55,718 bases of DNA from Chthoniobacterales bacterium (lineage in GTDB: Bacteria; Verrucomicrobiota; Verrucomicrobiia; Chthoniobacterales; UBA10450): contig JACDGS010000027.1 in assembly GCA_013821455.1 (NCBI GenBank), forward strand, positions 1 to 55,718. Reading direction: 5' to 3'. Below the pieces are notes generated by a model, which was not told where the DNA came from, searched no databases, and worked only from the letters and a program-made list of their open reading frames with translations. The position numbers and the translations under genes are program-made. Positions 17,181-27,074 of this stretch are shown here, in pieces; position 1 is the first letter of the stretch, and every line of letters begins with the position of its first letter.

Positions 17181-17588
17181 TTACTCCAAATTTTTCGTCA
17201 GGACTAGTTCAGTGCCGCGGCTGCGCAACACATAATCGACCTGATCGAAAGCATTACGAATGAGATGCAGCCCGAGCCCGCCGGGTTTAATCAAATCGGC
17301 CGGCCGGCTCTTCATCGAATTCGGCCCGGCTTGCTGACCATAATCGCGCAGGCGCAGACAAACGCAGTCGTTGCCACCTTCGAGCGAGAGTGAGATCAAC
17401 TGATCGTCCCGCAGCCGATAGGCATAACGAATGATATTCGTGCAGGCTTCGTCCACGCCCAGGACCATGAGCGTGCGCTGTCTCTCAGAAAAAGGAAAGC
17501 GCTCCAGGAACGCGCGCACGTAATTGCGCATGAGCGCAAGATTGCCGGTGTGGCTGGAGAACTCGATTTTCTTTTTCGTCCTCTTCAT
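17181..17588 (-). CDS. RsbW/SpoIIAB-like ATP-binding anti-sigma kinase
   Basis: 135 residues from ATG 17588 (MKRTKKKIEF). A frame extension to a TTG at 17609 lies inside a motif copy and is less likely. It has a GHKL ATPase fold with the N box GVDEACTNIIRYAY, the G1 box LRDYGQQ and the G2 box GGLGLHLIRN. Proteins of this size act in partner-switching regulation by phosphorylating an STAS antagonist and sequestering a sigma factor. Its partners are not adjacent, although an STAS-like protein is encoded at 24682. Confidence 0.82.
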   Translation of the reverse strand: MKRTKKKIEFSSHTGNLALMRNYVRAFLERFPFSERQRTLMVLGVDEACTNIIRYAYRLRDDQLISLSLEGGNDCVCLRLRDYGQQAGPNSMKSRPADLIKPGGLGLHLIRNAFDQVDYVLRSRGTELVLTKNLE

Positions 17589-17675
17589 CGCTTCTACGTT
17601 GCCTAACAAACAAGCACGGCAGCGCGAAATTCAAACTCGGAAAATCATTCCGCTATTGGCAGTCGCTGGGAGACC

Positions 17676-18410
17676 ATGCACTATTTTCTTATGTGGAAAC
17701 GCTTTCTTTTCCTGCTCGTAGCCGTGCCTGCTCTCGCGCAGGAGCGGCCGACCGCCTATCAAGCCTTGCGCACTGTCGGCACGCAGCTTAACCGCGAATA
17801 CGTTAACCACGTCATCTCGGCGACTGGTCTGAACGGCAACCCACAGCCCGCGTCGTGGAAAATCCTCTTCGACGATCCGAAAGCGCGCGGCGGTGTGCGC
17901 GAGGTCGAAGTCGCGAACGGCCGCATTCTTTCGGAACGCACCCCGTTGCGCGACGCGGTCGCGGGCTCGTTAGGCGCGACCATTGATACCGCGAAACTCA
18001 ACCTGGATTCGAGTGGCGCCTACACGGTCGCGCAACAAACCGCCGCGAGTTCGCATGTCACCTTTGCGACCGTTGATTACGTTTTACACGTCGATGATCG
18101 CGGCAATCCGGTGTGGCAAGTGACGCTGCATCGAGATGATGGCGAGCCGGCAGGCACCATTTCGGTCGGCACGAACCACGGCACGATCACGCGCACCGAA
18201 GGGCTGTTCACCGGCGGCGATCACGCGGCCTCGGCCGCGCGACATAGCGACGAAGCGCCCATCGAAGACGCCGCCAACGATGATGACGATGGCGATACCA
18301 ATCCGGTGAAGTTGCGGATCAAGCGCGCCTTCCACCAGGCACGTGATGATGTGAAACGAAGCTTCTATCGCGTGCGAAAATCGTTCGTCGATTTCGTCGA
18401 AACGCACTAG
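17676..18410 (+). CDS. Exported hypothetical protein
   Basis: 244 residues. The N-terminal hydrophobic segment MWKRFLFLLVAVPALAQ is a signal peptide (start at 17676 with GGGAG upstream, or ATG 17691). The middle region has a beta-rich pattern (VTFATVDYVLHVDDRGNPVW) reminiscent of PepSY-like folds but not convincing. An acidic linker (DDDDGD) precedes a basic helical tail. Single gene, divergent from the RsbW-like gene; function unknown. Confidence 0.6.
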   Translation: MHYFLMWKRFLFLLVAVPALAQERPTAYQALRTVGTQLNREYVNHVISATGLNGNPQPASWKILFDDPKARGGVREVEVANGRILSERTPLRDAVAGSLGATIDTAKLNLDSSGAYTVAQQTAASSHVTFATVDYVLHVDDRGNPVWQVTLHRDDGEPAGTISVGTNHGTITRTEGLFTGGDHAASAARHSDEAPIEDAANDDDDGDTNPVKLRIKRAFHQARDDVKRSFYRVRKSFVDFVETH

Positions 18411-18508
18411 AACTGAGGACTCGTTAGGCTGAAACCGCAAAGCGAAAATCGCGGCAGAGACCGAATGGCATTCTTGCAATCTTCCCTGCAGGCCTCGAAC
18501 ATCACGCG

Positions 18509-19444
18509 ATGAGTTCCGAAGCTTCCGCGCAAGCTGCCTGGGCGGATGCGCGCCATGGGTGGCAGCAACTTTATGGCGGCTTCGACGAGTTGGGCGTGAG
18601 TCTCGAGTCGCATGATTTCAAGACCAGCCGGCCGTTGGATTGGGGCGAAAGCTTTCGCGCGCGCAGTGTCGAATTTTGCCTCAATCTCGAAGGGCGCGGC
18701 TCGATCGGGAACGGCCGTGGGATCGCTCTTTCCTACCTGCCGAGCAGCTCCGGATATTATGCGGTTGGGAGCGAGCCTTTGCGTGCGACTCGTCAGGCGC
18801 ACGAGCGCCATCGTTTCGTGACGCTGAAATTTTCCCGCGCGCATCTGCAATCGCAACTCGCAGCCACTGAAGGCGACCTCACTCCGGCGATGCGCGAAGC
18901 GGTGTTTCCCACACGAGAGCAAAATGTCGTCTCGCACCCGCATCCGATGTCGGCCGAGCAGCGCGCAATTGTCGCCAGCCTCGCCGCGCCGCCCGTTCCG
19001 AAAGCCGCGCGGATTCTTTGGTACCAAAGCAAGGCAACCGAACTGATGTCGCACTTCCTCTTCGAAGCAAAGGACCCGGAAATGTTTTGCGCGCGCCAAA
19101 AACGCGTGGCGCGCGATCGGGTCGTGCGCGCGCAGGAACTGATCCTGCGCAATCTCGCTGACCCGCCCTCGCTCGAAACGCTCGGGCAGGAAGTTGGCTG
19201 CAGTCCTTTTTATCTCAGCCGGGTTTTTTCGCGTGAAGTTGGCCTAACAATTCCGCAATTTCTGCGCAATGCGCGCATGGAACGAGCGGCCGAGCTGCTC
19301 CGGACCGGCCGCTACAATGTGACCGAAGCCGCGACGGAAGTCGGCTACTCGAGTTTGAGTCATTTCAGTAAGAGCTTCTGCGAAACGATCGGTTGCTGCC
19401 CAGTGCTTTATCCCGCCGCCAGGCACATCGTGCTCGATCGTTAG
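18509..19444 (+). CDS. AraC-family transcriptional regulator
   Basis: 311 residues. The C-terminal ~100 residues contain two helix-turn-helix motifs (LETLGQEVGCSPFYLSRVFS and VTEAATEVGYSSLSHFSKSF), diagnostic of AraC/XylS. The N-terminal ligand domain is not identifiable to substrate. The stop codon TAG is in a TCGTTAGGC copy. purH follows on the same strand after 70 bp, but regulation of purH by it would be a guess. Confidence 0.88.
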   Translation: MSSEASAQAAWADARHGWQQLYGGFDELGVSLESHDFKTSRPLDWGESFRARSVEFCLNLEGRGSIGNGRGIALSYLPSSSGYYAVGSEPLRATRQAHERHRFVTLKFSRAHLQSQLAATEGDLTPAMREAVFPTREQNVVSHPHPMSAEQRAIVASLAAPPVPKAARILWYQSKATELMSHFLFEAKDPEMFCARQKRVARDRVVRAQELILRNLADPPSLETLGQEVGCSPFYLSRVFSREVGLTIPQFLRNARMERAAELLRTGRYNVTEAATEVGYSSLSHFSKSFCETIGCCPVLYPAARHIVLDR

Positions 19445-19514
19445 GCGCTCGTTCGCTATTTTCGCGGATTGACCGACCCGTCGGGCTTTGGTTTTCCTTT
19501 CCTGCGAAGCACCC

Positions 19515-21047
19515 ATGAAAATCACGCGCGCAATCATTTCCGTTTCGGATAAAACCGGGGTCGCCGATTTTGCCCGCGCGCTCGCCGAGCAAGGCGTCGA
19601 GATTATTTCGACCGGCGGAACAGCCGCGCTGCTGCGCCAGGAAAACATCGCAACGCGCGACATTGCCAGCTTCACTGGCTTTCCTGAAATGCTCGAGGGC
19701 CGGGTGAAAACACTTCATCCCAAAGTGCACGGCGGCCTGCTTTATTTGCGCGGAAATCCCACACACGAAGCGACCGCGCGCGAGCACGGCATCGAGCCGA
19801 TCGATCTCGTGGTGGTTAATCTTTATCCCTTCGAAGCAACGGTCGCGAAGCCTGGAGCCACGCTCGCGGAAGCGATCGAGCAGATCGACATCGGCGGGCC
19901 TTCGATGTTGCGCAGCGCATCGAAAAATTATCAGTCGGTCACCGTCGTGGTCGATCCGGCGGATTACGCTGCTGTCCTGGCGGAGATGCGCGATCGCGAT
20001 GGCGAGACCACTTTGAAACTACGCGAGCGACTCGCGATCAAGGCCTTCATCAAGACCTCCGATTACGATCGCGCGATCGCGACTTTCCTTAACGACAACC
20101 AGGAAACGGAAACTTCATTTTCGGTTTCGCTGCCGCTCGTTAGTCGTTTGCGTTACGGAGAAAATCCGCACCAAAGCGCTTCGCTCTACGGCAACTTTAA
20201 CGAGCACTTCGAAAAACTTCACGGGAAGGACCTGTCTTTCAACAACCTGCTCGATATTACCGCGGCGGCAGACCTGATCGATGAATTTGCCGAGCCCACG
20301 GTGGCGATTTTAAAGCACACGAATCCCTGCGGCGTCGGGAGCGATCCCGACCTGCGCGAGGCTTGGATGAAAGCGTTCGCGACCGACAAGCAGGCGCCGT
20401 TCGGCGGCGTCATTATCTGCAATCGCCCGCTCGATCTCGCAGTGGCGAAAGCGATCAGCGAAATCTTCAGCGAAGTGATTATCGCGCCCGACTTCGCCAG
20501 CGATGCGCGCGCCCTGCTCCAGAAAAAGAAAAACCTGCGTCTCATGCGCGCCCTGCCGTTTTCTCAGCCTAACGAGAAGCCGCAAATGGACCTCCGCTCG
20601 GTGCGCGGGGGATTACTTGTGCAGCAGAAAGACGCCGCCGAAATCGGCGAGATTGAAACCAAAGTCGTGACGCAACGTCCACCGACGCGGCAGGAAACCG
20701 CGGCCATGCTCTTCGGCTGGCGGGTCGTGAAGCATGTGAAATCCAACGCTATTGTTTACGCCGGTCCGGATCGCACCTTGGGCATCGGCGCCGGGCAAAT
20801 GTCGCGCGTGGACGCTTCTCGCATCGCCGTCTGGAAAGCACAGGAGGCTGGTCTTTCTCTGCAAGGGTGCGCCGTCGCGAGCGATGCGTTTTTTCCTTTT
20901 CCTGATGGACTCATCGCCGCCGCGGAAGCGGGAGCGACTACGGCAATCCAACCGGGTGGTTCCATACGCGACGCCGAAGTCATCGCCGCGGCCGACGAGC
21001 GCGGTGTCGCAATGGCGTTCACCGGCGTCAGACATTTCCGGCACTGA
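19515..21047 (+). CDS. purH: Bifunctional AICAR formyltransferase / IMP cyclohydrolase
   Basis: 510 residues from [15 protein letters not shown] at 19515, which aligns with the family start. It performs the last two steps of de novo IMP synthesis. The N-terminal IMP cyclohydrolase domain shows [23 protein letters not shown] and [12 protein letters not shown]. The C-terminal formyltransferase domain shows RYGENPHQ, the catalytic KHTNPCGVG, and [10 protein letters not shown] near the end. No other purine genes nearby. Confidence 0.95.
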   Translation: MKITRAIISVSDKTGVADFARALAEQGVEIISTGGTAALLRQENIATRDIASFTGFPEMLEGRVKTLHPKVHGGLLYLRGNPTHEATAREHGIEPIDLVVVNLYPFEATVAKPGATLAEAIEQIDIGGPSMLRSASKNYQSVTVVVDPADYAAVLAEMRDRDGETTLKLRERLAIKAFIKTSDYDRAIATFLNDNQETETSFSVSLPLVSRLRYGENPHQSASLYGNFNEHFEKLHGKDLSFNNLLDITAAADLIDEFAEPTVAILKHTNPCGVGSDPDLREAWMKAFATDKQAPFGGVIICNRPLDLAVAKAISEIFSEVIIAPDFASDARALLQKKKNLRLMRALPFSQPNEKPQMDLRSVRGGLLVQQKDAAEIGEIETKVVTQRPPTRQETAAMLFGWRVVKHVKSNAIVYAGPDRTLGIGAGQMSRVDASRIAVWKAQEAGLSLQGCAVASDAFFPFPDGLIAAAEAGATTAIQPGGSIRDAEVIAAADERGVAMAFTGVRHFRH

Positions 21048-21139
21048 AGCTCGCGCGGGAGCGGGGGCAGACTGCACTAAAAATGCGCATCGAAATATCG
21101 ACGACCTTCGGCTATAGCTCTCGCTTGGACTAACGAACA

Positions 21140-21607
21140 ATGATTTACCACGTAGCGCGCGACGGTGAGGTGCTGGGCGAATTTTCCGAAGACGAATTTC
21201 GCGCTCGCCGCGCGCGTGGTGCGGTTCTCCCCACCGATCATTACTGGACGGAGGAGATGTCGGAGTGGAAGCCGGTCTCCGAGTATCGCGTCGTTGCCAA
21301 GACTCAACGCATCAGGATCGCGCCCGAGCTCGCGCCGCCTACTCCTATTGTCATCGCGGTCTCAGCCCAGCCCGAAAAACCGGTGCAGCAATGGTATCGC
21401 TCACTGCCGTTAGCGGGTGGCGCCTTGATCCTCCTGGCGATCGCGTTGTCTTTTGCCGCCGGACCACTTTTCTACGCCTCCTTGTTCCTGCTCGCCGCGG
21501 CACTGGTCATCGCCATCCTCTCGGTGGTGAGAGGCGGACTCATCGGCGGAATCGTGCTGCTCCTGTCTCTGATCGTCGCGACCGTCGGTATCGTCTTGTA
21601 TAGATAG
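21140..21607 (+). CDS. GYF_2 (DUF4339) domain membrane protein
   Basis: 155 residues. The N-terminal ~50 residues (YHVARDGEVLGEFSEDEF ... TDHYWTEEMSEWKPV) form a GYF_2 domain of the bacterial type, with the conserved W-x-x-x-M-x-x-W pattern. After a linker come two or three hydrophobic helices (about 90-153). Cytoplasmic domain plus membrane anchor; molecular role unknown. Confidence 0.8.
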   Translation: MIYHVARDGEVLGEFSEDEFRARRARGAVLPTDHYWTEEMSEWKPVSEYRVVAKTQRIRIAPELAPPTPIVIAVSAQPEKPVQQWYRSLPLAGGALILLAIALSFAAGPLFYASLFLLAAALVIAILSVVRGGLIGGIVLLLSLIVATVGIVLYR

Positions 21608-21675
21608 CGAACGGGGATTGCCTGGAGCCCTGTATCGGCTGAAAAACCAGCCGAAGAAACAACGATGCTTCAGCT

Positions 21676-21795
21676 CCGGGGGAGCGCACGCGCCTCGCGT
21701 GCTGGTTTCGGCGCCTCAGCCCAGTTGGGGCCGGGGCATAAAGTTCGCGATGGCGGGGCGCCATCGCCAGCACGCGAGACGCGTGCACTCCCCGG
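21676..21795. repeat. Palindromic interspersed element (GCACGCGTCTCGCGTGCTGG family)
   Basis: Inverted arms of about 29 bp at 21676-21705 and 21767-21795 with three differences. The inner part repeats CGCCATCGC-type sequence. Located in the 280-bp gap upstream of the EamA transporter gene. Confidence 0.8.
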
Positions 21796-21886
21796 ACGCC
21801 GCTTGCGTTTCCAAGAGCGCAGACCACCAGTCCTTAACTCGTTAGGCGAGTCCTCCACCATGGTTTAAGGGACGGGCCTTGGAAAA

Positions 21887-22891
21887 ATGTCTGCCTCGGC
21901 GAGACTGGCCGCTGTCTTGGAATCGAACTCCTGCCACAACGCGAAGCTCGCCGAAGCGAGCACACAAAGTGTTTCGTTAGGCACAAAAGAGCCTCCCCTT
22001 ACCCTCAATCGCCGTTGGGTCCCGCTGGCGTGGATCGCGCTTTGCCTGATCTGGGGATCAACCTGGCTCGCGATCAAGATCGGCCTGAACGATCTGCCGC
22101 CGATTTCCTTTTGCGCGCTGCGCTTTGTCATCGCCGCCGCGGTCCTCTTCGCCATTTGCGCAGGGCGTTTTCCTTTGCCGCGCCATGCGGCGGATTACGG
22201 ATTTCTCGCCTATACCGGCGTTCTCACCTTCGCGGTGAATTACGGCCTGCTCTTCTGGGGCGAACAACATATCTCCTCCGGTCTCGCCGCGATTCTGCAA
22301 GCGACCATCCCAACGTTCGGCTTGCTCTTCGCGCATTTCATGTTGCCGGCGGAACCGATGCGCTGGGAACGCATTGCCGGCGCGCTTCTCGCTCTCGCGG
22401 GCGTCGCGCTGATCTGCGTGAAGCTGCTCGATTTCCACGGGCTGTGGGCGTTTTGGGGTGGTATCGCGATCGTCGCGGGGGCGGTCTCCGTCGCCTACAC
22501 AAATGTCCTCATCAAATCTCGTCCGCGGCAGTTCGCGCCGGCGGTGATGGCGGCGTGGCAAATGATCTTCGCGCTCTTGCCCCTTTTGCTGGTTGGCTTC
22601 TGGACCGAAGGAAACCCGCTTCATTTTCATTGGACCGCAGTGGCGGTGGGTTGCCTTTTCTATCTCGCGCTCGTCGGCTCTGTCATCGCGTTCCTTCTTT
22701 TTTATTGGCTGCTCAATCGCGTGGCGGTGACGAACCTTCTCACCATTTCGCTAATCACCCCGCCGCTCGCGGTCGGTCTCGGTTGGCTCGTCGCGGGCGA
22801 AACGCTCACGCTCTGGGCATTGTTAGGCGCGAGTTTGGTTCTACTCGGCGTGGCGCTGATTTTGTGGAGAAGCGCAGCCCCGGCGCGCTAA
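21887..22891 (+). CDS. EamA/DMT-family transporter
   Basis: 334 residues with ten hydrophobic helices in two EamA repeats: WIALCLIWGSTWLAIKIGL opens the first, and the second begins around GLWAFWGGIAIVAGAVS. The N-terminal ~40 residues are longer than usual, so the real start may be internal, after the GTTAGGC copy at about 21976. Likely an exporter of small metabolites. Only 17 bp separate it from deoA. Confidence 0.85.
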   Translation: MSASARLAAVLESNSCHNAKLAEASTQSVSLGTKEPPLTLNRRWVPLAWIALCLIWGSTWLAIKIGLNDLPPISFCALRFVIAAAVLFAICAGRFPLPRHAADYGFLAYTGVLTFAVNYGLLFWGEQHISSGLAAILQATIPTFGLLFAHFMLPAEPMRWERIAGALLALAGVALICVKLLDFHGLWAFWGGIAIVAGAVSVAYTNVLIKSRPRQFAPAVMAAWQMIFALLPLLLVGFWTEGNPLHFHWTAVAVGCLFYLALVGSVIAFLLFYWLLNRVAVTNLLTISLITPPLAVGLGWLVAGETLTLWALLGASLVLLGVALILWRSAAPAR

Positions 22892-22908
22892 ATTTTTCCG
22901 CGAGCTGG

Positions 22909-24141
22909 ATGCACGTTCCCACTGTCATCGAGCGCAAGCGCGACGGCGCCGAGCTTTCGCCGAACGAGATCGGCGCGCTCATCGACGGCTTTACGCGCGG
23001 AGAAATTCCCGCCTACCAAATGAGCGCCTGGGCCATGGCGGTTTTCTTTCGCGGGATGACGCCTGACGAAACTGAGGCGCTGACCAAGGCGATGCTGCAA
23101 AGCGGGCGCACGCTGCGCTATCCTGAAGGCTCGCCACCGAAAGTGGACAAACATTCGACCGGTGGCATCGGCGACAAAGTCTCACTCGTCCTCGCCCCGC
23201 TCCTCGCCTGCGACGAAGTCTGGGTGCCAATGATCTCCGGTCGCGGCCTCGGCATCACCGGCGGAACACTTGATAAACTCGAGAGCATTCCAGGGTTCTG
23301 CGTGGACCTCGAGGAAGCGCGCGCCCTTCGACAACTCGAAAACATCGGCCTCTTCATGATCGGACAGACCGCTGATATTTGCCCGGCCGACAAAGCGCTC
23401 TACGCCTTGCGCGACGTGACCGGCACCGTGCCGTCGTCACCGCTCATCATCGCCAGCATCTTGAGCAAGAAACTCGCGGAAAACCTCGATCGGCTTGTGC
23501 TTGACGTTAAATTTGGGAGCGGCGCCTTCATGAAAACGCGCGAAGAAGCCGCCGGCCTCGCGCACGGCATGAAGACGATCGGCGAGCGGATGGGAGTTAG
23601 AATTTCGCATCGGCTCAGTCCGATGGAGGAACCGTTAGGCAAAACCGTCGGCAATGCGCTCGAAGTCGCGGAAGCCGTGGCGACCCTGCGTGGTCGCGGG
23701 CCTAACGACTTAGAGACGCTGATCCTCGATCTTGCGGCGGAGGTCGCCAACGCGACACGGGATCAACTCGCGCGCTGGCTGCACAGCGGAGCCGCCTGGG
23801 AAAAGTTTATCGCGCTGACGGAGGCGCAAGGCGGCGATGCCGGCGCGCTGGAAAAGATCACGGAACATCATCGCGCGCCGTTCGTTAGGCCATTTCTCGC
23901 CTCGCACAGCGGTCGCGTCGCGCGGATGGACGCGGGAACGCTGGGCCGCGCGGCACTTCTCCTCGGCGCCGGGCGCGCCCGGACGGAAGATACGATCGAT
24001 CCCGCAGTCGGCTTCTCCGGCATCAAAAAAGTGGGTGCGGAGGTCGCGCCTAACGAACCATTACTTTTTGTGCACGCGCGTCGCGAAGCGGATCTTGCTG
24101 CGGCATTATCCATGCTCGGAAAAGGGGTGGCGATCGCATAG
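22909..24141 (+). CDS. deoA: Thymidine (pyrimidine-nucleoside) phosphorylase
   Basis: 410 residues from ATG 22909. It cleaves thymidine/uridine with phosphate. KHSTGGIGDKVSLVLAPLLA is the phosphate-binding signature, followed by SGRGLGITGGTLDKLESIPG and the VTGTVPSS and LDVKFGSGAFMK active-site segments. Helical alpha domain plus alpha/beta domain, normal length. Part of a + strand series with EamA (17-bp gap) and DUF3052 (10-bp gap). Confidence 0.93.
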   Translation: MHVPTVIERKRDGAELSPNEIGALIDGFTRGEIPAYQMSAWAMAVFFRGMTPDETEALTKAMLQSGRTLRYPEGSPPKVDKHSTGGIGDKVSLVLAPLLACDEVWVPMISGRGLGITGGTLDKLESIPGFCVDLEEARALRQLENIGLFMIGQTADICPADKALYALRDVTGTVPSSPLIIASILSKKLAENLDRLVLDVKFGSGAFMKTREEAAGLAHGMKTIGERMGVRISHRLSPMEEPLGKTVGNALEVAEAVATLRGRGPNDLETLILDLAAEVANATRDQLARWLHSGAAWEKFIALTEAQGGDAGALEKITEHHRAPFVRPFLASHSGRVARMDAGTLGRAALLLGAGRARTEDTIDPAVGFSGIKKVGAEVAPNEPLLFVHARREADLAAALSMLGKGVAIA

Positions 24142-24151
24142 AAAGCAGAAA

Positions 24152-24673
24152 ATGGCAGGCTATTCCGGAAAACCGCTGGCGCAGAAGTTGGGTCTAAAAG
24201 TCGAAGGGACCATCGCGGTTCTCGATCCGCCGGAGAATTACCGCGAACTACTCGCGCCGCTGCCGGACGGACTTCGATTTTGCGAGGTGAAAGATCGTCC
24301 GGACGTAATCCATTTCTTCTGCACGGAACCCTCCCGCCTAACGAAGACACTGCCGTCGCTGCGGCGGAAGATGCGCGATGATGCGGCGCTCTGGATTTCC
24401 TGGCCGAAGAAAAATGCCGGCCTCGCCACGACGATGACAGAAGACGTAGTGCGAGAACTGGCGCTCCCGCTCGGGCTGGTCGATAACAAAATTTGCGCGG
24501 TGGATGAAGCCTGGTCGGCCGTTCGCCTGGTGGTGCGATTGATTCATCGAAAATCGACCCGGACTTCCGGCCTAACGAAAGGAACCAGAGAGAAAAACTG
24601 GTCTAAAAATGCCACCCGCCGTATTAGAATGAGTCGTGCGCTGTTTCTCTTTGCACACTTGGTGACGACGTAA
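24152..24673 (+). CDS. DUF3052-like protein
   Basis: 173 residues from ATG 24152. GYSGKPLAQKLGLK, DGLRFCEVKDRPDVIHFF, DAALWISWPKK and VDNKICAVDEAWSAVRLV are the conserved blocks of DUF3052. The final ~30 residues (from about HRKSTRT onward) are basic and not part of the family; they include a motif copy, suggesting an altered stop. Function unknown. Confidence 0.8.
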   Translation: MAGYSGKPLAQKLGLKVEGTIAVLDPPENYRELLAPLPDGLRFCEVKDRPDVIHFFCTEPSRLTKTLPSLRRKMRDDAALWISWPKKNAGLATTMTEDVVRELALPLGLVDNKICAVDEAWSAVRLVVRLIHRKSTRTSGLTKGTREKNWSKNATRRIRMSRALFLFAHLVTT

Positions 24674-24681
24674 CGACCGCG

Positions 24682-25119
24682 ATGTCCTATTCGACCGAGC
24701 TGACCGACGATTACATGGGCATCCTGCATTACGGCGCAGGTTTGGTCACGGGAGCCGAGCTGGTTGAGGCCTGTCGGGCCACGCTGCAATTGCTGCAGAA
24801 CACCGAAAATTTTCACTTCGACTTCATCGATTTTTCCGAGGTCACGGAACTGCGAATCACGGCCGACGAGTTCGATCAAATCGTGGCCAACGATCATTTC
24901 GCGGCCGTCTTCCGTCCCGACGCGGTAGTCGTGATCGTCGCGCCGCGCGACGATGTCTTCGAGACTGCAACAGAATGGGAACGCAGGGTGCAGGATCTCG
25001 GTTGGAAGACCTATATTTCCCGCTCCCGCGCGGACGCGGACGAATGGCTAAGGCAAAATTATCCGTCGCCGAAAAAAGCGCAGGTTGCTCCAAGCGAAAG
25101 CGAATCGTCTCCGGCTTGA
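24682..25119 (+). CDS. SpoIIAA/STAS-like hypothetical protein
   Basis: 145 residues. An alternating beta-alpha pattern (FHFDFIDFSEVTELRITADE, AVVVIVAPRDDVFE) resembles the SpoIIAA-like/STAS fold; no invariant phosphoserine can be assigned. Acidic C-terminal tail with several serines. It could be a partner for the RsbW-like kinase at 17181, but the genes are 7 kb apart. An inverted motif pair follows the gene. Confidence 0.5.
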   Translation: MSYSTELTDDYMGILHYGAGLVTGAELVEACRATLQLLQNTENFHFDFIDFSEVTELRITADEFDQIVANDHFAAVFRPDAVVVIVAPRDDVFETATEWERRVQDLGWKTYISRSRADADEWLRQNYPSPKKAQVAPSESESSPA

Positions 25120-25131
25120 CCTCGAACTTTC

Positions 25132-25154
25132 CCTAACGATAAGCTTTCGTTAGG
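25132..25154. terminator. Hairpin formed by two inverted copies of the repeated motif
   Basis: CCTAACGA (25132-25139), 7-nt loop, TCGTTAGG (25147-25154): a perfect 8-bp stem directly after the STAS-like gene and before dapL. There is no T-tract, so intrinsic termination is possible but unproven. Confidence 0.65.
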
Positions 25155-25205
25155 CGTGTCGTCTTTGCGGTGGACGCTACCGCCGCTAAAGTCATCGCCG
25201 GCACG

Positions 25206-26447
25206 ATGGCTTACCTGAACGAAAATTATCTCAAGCTCCAGGCCGGCTATCTTTTCCCAGAGATTGCGCGCCGCGTCCGCGAGTTTTGCGAAGCCAATCC
25301 CGAAGCGGCCAAGCGCCTCATTCGTTGCGGCATCGGCGATGTGACGGAGCCCCTGCCGCCGGCCGCAGTGCAGGCGATGAAGGCCGCGGTCGATGAGCTT
25401 TCTGTGCGCGAAACCTTTCGCGGTTACGGGCACGAACAGGGTGGCGATTTTTTACGCAGCAAAATCGCGCAGATCGATTATCGCGCGCGCGGAATGGAGA
25501 TCGCCGACGACGAGATTTTTGTCTCGGACGGTTCGAAGAGCGACTGCGGATTCATTCTCGACATCCTCGGCGACCGCAATCGGATCGCGATCACGAATCC
25601 GGTCTATCCGGTTTACGTCGATACGAATGTCATGGCGGGCCACACCGGTTTGCCTAACGAGTCGGGCCAGTACGAAGGCATCATTTATTTGCCCTGTCGG
25701 GCGGAGAACGAATTCGTGCCGGAGCCGCCTAACGAACACGCGGACGTGGTCTATCTTTGTTTCCCTAACAATCCCACAGGCGCGGTCGCGACGCGGGCGC
25801 AACTGGAGCGCTGGGTTTCGTACGCGCAGGAACACAAGGCGCTGCTCCTCTACGACGCTGCCTACGAGGGATACATCAGCGATCCGCAAATCCCGCGATC
25901 GATCTTCGAAATTCCTGGCGGGACGGAATGTGCAGTAGAGTTTCGCAGCTTCTCCAAAACCGGCGGCTTCACCGGCGTGCGGTGCGGGTTCACGGTGATG
26001 ACGAAACGTCTGCTCGCGCAGACTGCGGATGGCCGCGAGCTGCCGCTGCATAGTCTCTGGCATCGGCGCTGGAGCACAAAGGCGAACAGCGTGAGCTATC
26101 CGGTGCAACGCGGCGCGGAAGCGCTCTACAGCGAGGAAGGTCGCGCGCAGGTGCGCGGGTTAATCGAGCATTACATGGGGAACGCACGCGTCCTGAGCGA
26201 AGCGGCGAAGGCGGCCGGGATGGAAGTTTACGGAGGGAAAAACGCGCCCTACATCTGGGTCCGCACCCCTCGCGGCCTAACGAGTTGGCAGATGTTCGAT
26301 CGCATGCTGCAGGAGCTGAACGTCGTCGTCACGCCCGGGAGCGGTTTTGGTTCGGAGGGCGAAGGCTATTTTCGCATCTCCGCTTTCAACAGCCGCGCGA
26401 ACGCCGAGGAAGTCGCGCGTCGCCTGCGCGGCGCTTCCTTTTCCTAA
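25206..26447 (+). CDS. dapL: LL-diaminopimelate aminotransferase
   Basis: 413 residues from ATG 25206 ([20 protein letters not shown]); a GTG at 25170 would add 12 residues. It converts tetrahydrodipicolinate to LL-DAP in a single PLP-dependent step for lysine and peptidoglycan. Conserved segments are [58 protein letters not shown] and the PLP lysine in [13 protein letters not shown]. DapL is typical of Chlamydiae-Verrucomicrobia, plants and a few other phyla, supporting the taxonomic reading. The stop overlaps a palindromic element. Confidence 0.95.
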   Translation: MAYLNENYLKLQAGYLFPEIARRVREFCEANPEAAKRLIRCGIGDVTEPLPPAAVQAMKAAVDELSVRETFRGYGHEQGGDFLRSKIAQIDYRARGMEIADDEIFVSDGSKSDCGFILDILGDRNRIAITNPVYPVYVDTNVMAGHTGLPNESGQYEGIIYLPCRAENEFVPEPPNEHADVVYLCFPNNPTGAVATRAQLERWVSYAQEHKALLLYDAAYEGYISDPQIPRSIFEIPGGTECAVEFRSFSKTGGFTGVRCGFTVMTKRLLAQTADGRELPLHSLWHRRWSTKANSVSYPVQRGAEALYSEEGRAQVRGLIEHYMGNARVLSEAAKAAGMEVYGGKNAPYIWVRTPRGLTSWQMFDRMLQELNVVVTPGSGFGSEGEGYFRISAFNSRANAEEVARRLRGASFS

Positions 26448-26517
26448 TCCTGCTCTTGCTCTTGATCTTTTTTCACCTGGCGATTGGGAGGAGCAGGAGC
26501 AGGAGCAGGATTAGGAT
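26444..26517. repeat. Palindromic interspersed element (AATCCTGCTCTTGCTC family)
   Basis: CTAATCCTGCTCTTGCTC on the left pairs imperfectly with GAGCAGGAGCAGGATTAG on the right. The dapL stop TAA is inside the left arm. Confidence 0.7.
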
Positions 26518-26576
26518 TAGCGCATTGCAGCCGGTGGTCTTGCACGAGACGTTCGCGGCCTCCAAGTTTTAGCACT

Positions 26577-27074
26577 TTGCAAAAAGAAGAAACGCACCTG
26601 CTCTCCCGCAGTCTGCCGCAGTTGTATCGCTTCTGTTTTCTCATGACGGGTCATACGGAAAGGGCGCTGGCGGCATTCCAAAACACACTCCAGGAAGCGG
26701 CGCTCCTCGCCTCGCGCCGGCAATTGGTGGGCGATCGGCTTTGGTGTTTTCACGAGGCGCGTCATCAATGCCTTCTCGTCACGAAAGACGATGTGCAGGC
26801 TGAAGCCGCGACGTTTGCCGAGGAAGTTGTCGCGCCCGAGGCGGCAGCGCGAGTTGCGCAACTGGAACCGGTGCAGCTCGCGGCCTGGATCGCCGCGACG
26901 CCCGAGCCGCAACGGAGCACTCTCGCTTTTTTTTACCTCAACGAATTTTCGCATCGCGAGATGCAAAATCTGCTCGATGTCAAAATGGACGAACTGGCGC
27001 GCCTCATCTCCCATGGCCGCGCGCAATTCCAAGCGTGGTTGAACGCAGTGACCGCGACGATTTCCACGGAATGA
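26577..27074 (+). CDS. RNA polymerase sigma-70-like factor (ECF-like)
   Basis: About 165 residues from a probable TTG at 26577 (LQKEETHLLSRSLPQLYRFC); no good ATG is present. The first part resembles sigma region 2 (LPQLYRFCFLMTG, RALAAFQNTL). The later ATPEPQRSTLAFFYLNEFSH with MQNLLDVKMDELARLISHGRA matches region 4. The sequence is divergent and region 2.4 is poorly conserved. Its stop overlaps the start of the next gene by ATGA, the usual arrangement with an anti-sigma gene. Confidence 0.65.
   Translation: MQKEETHLLSRSLPQLYRFCFLMTGHTERALAAFQNTLQEAALLASRRQLVGDRLWCFHEARHQCLLVTKDDVQAEAATFAEEVVAPEAAARVAQLEPVQLAAWIAATPEPQRSTLAFFYLNEFSHREMQNLLDVKMDELARLISHGRAQFQAWLNAVTATISTE

Noticed and set aside
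22015-22908. Long open frame upstream of and continuous with deoA, giving a 708-residue protein
   Set aside because: The first ~298 codons are an arginine-rich shadow of the EamA transporter gene in another frame. Homology to thymidine phosphorylase begins exactly at ATG 22909.
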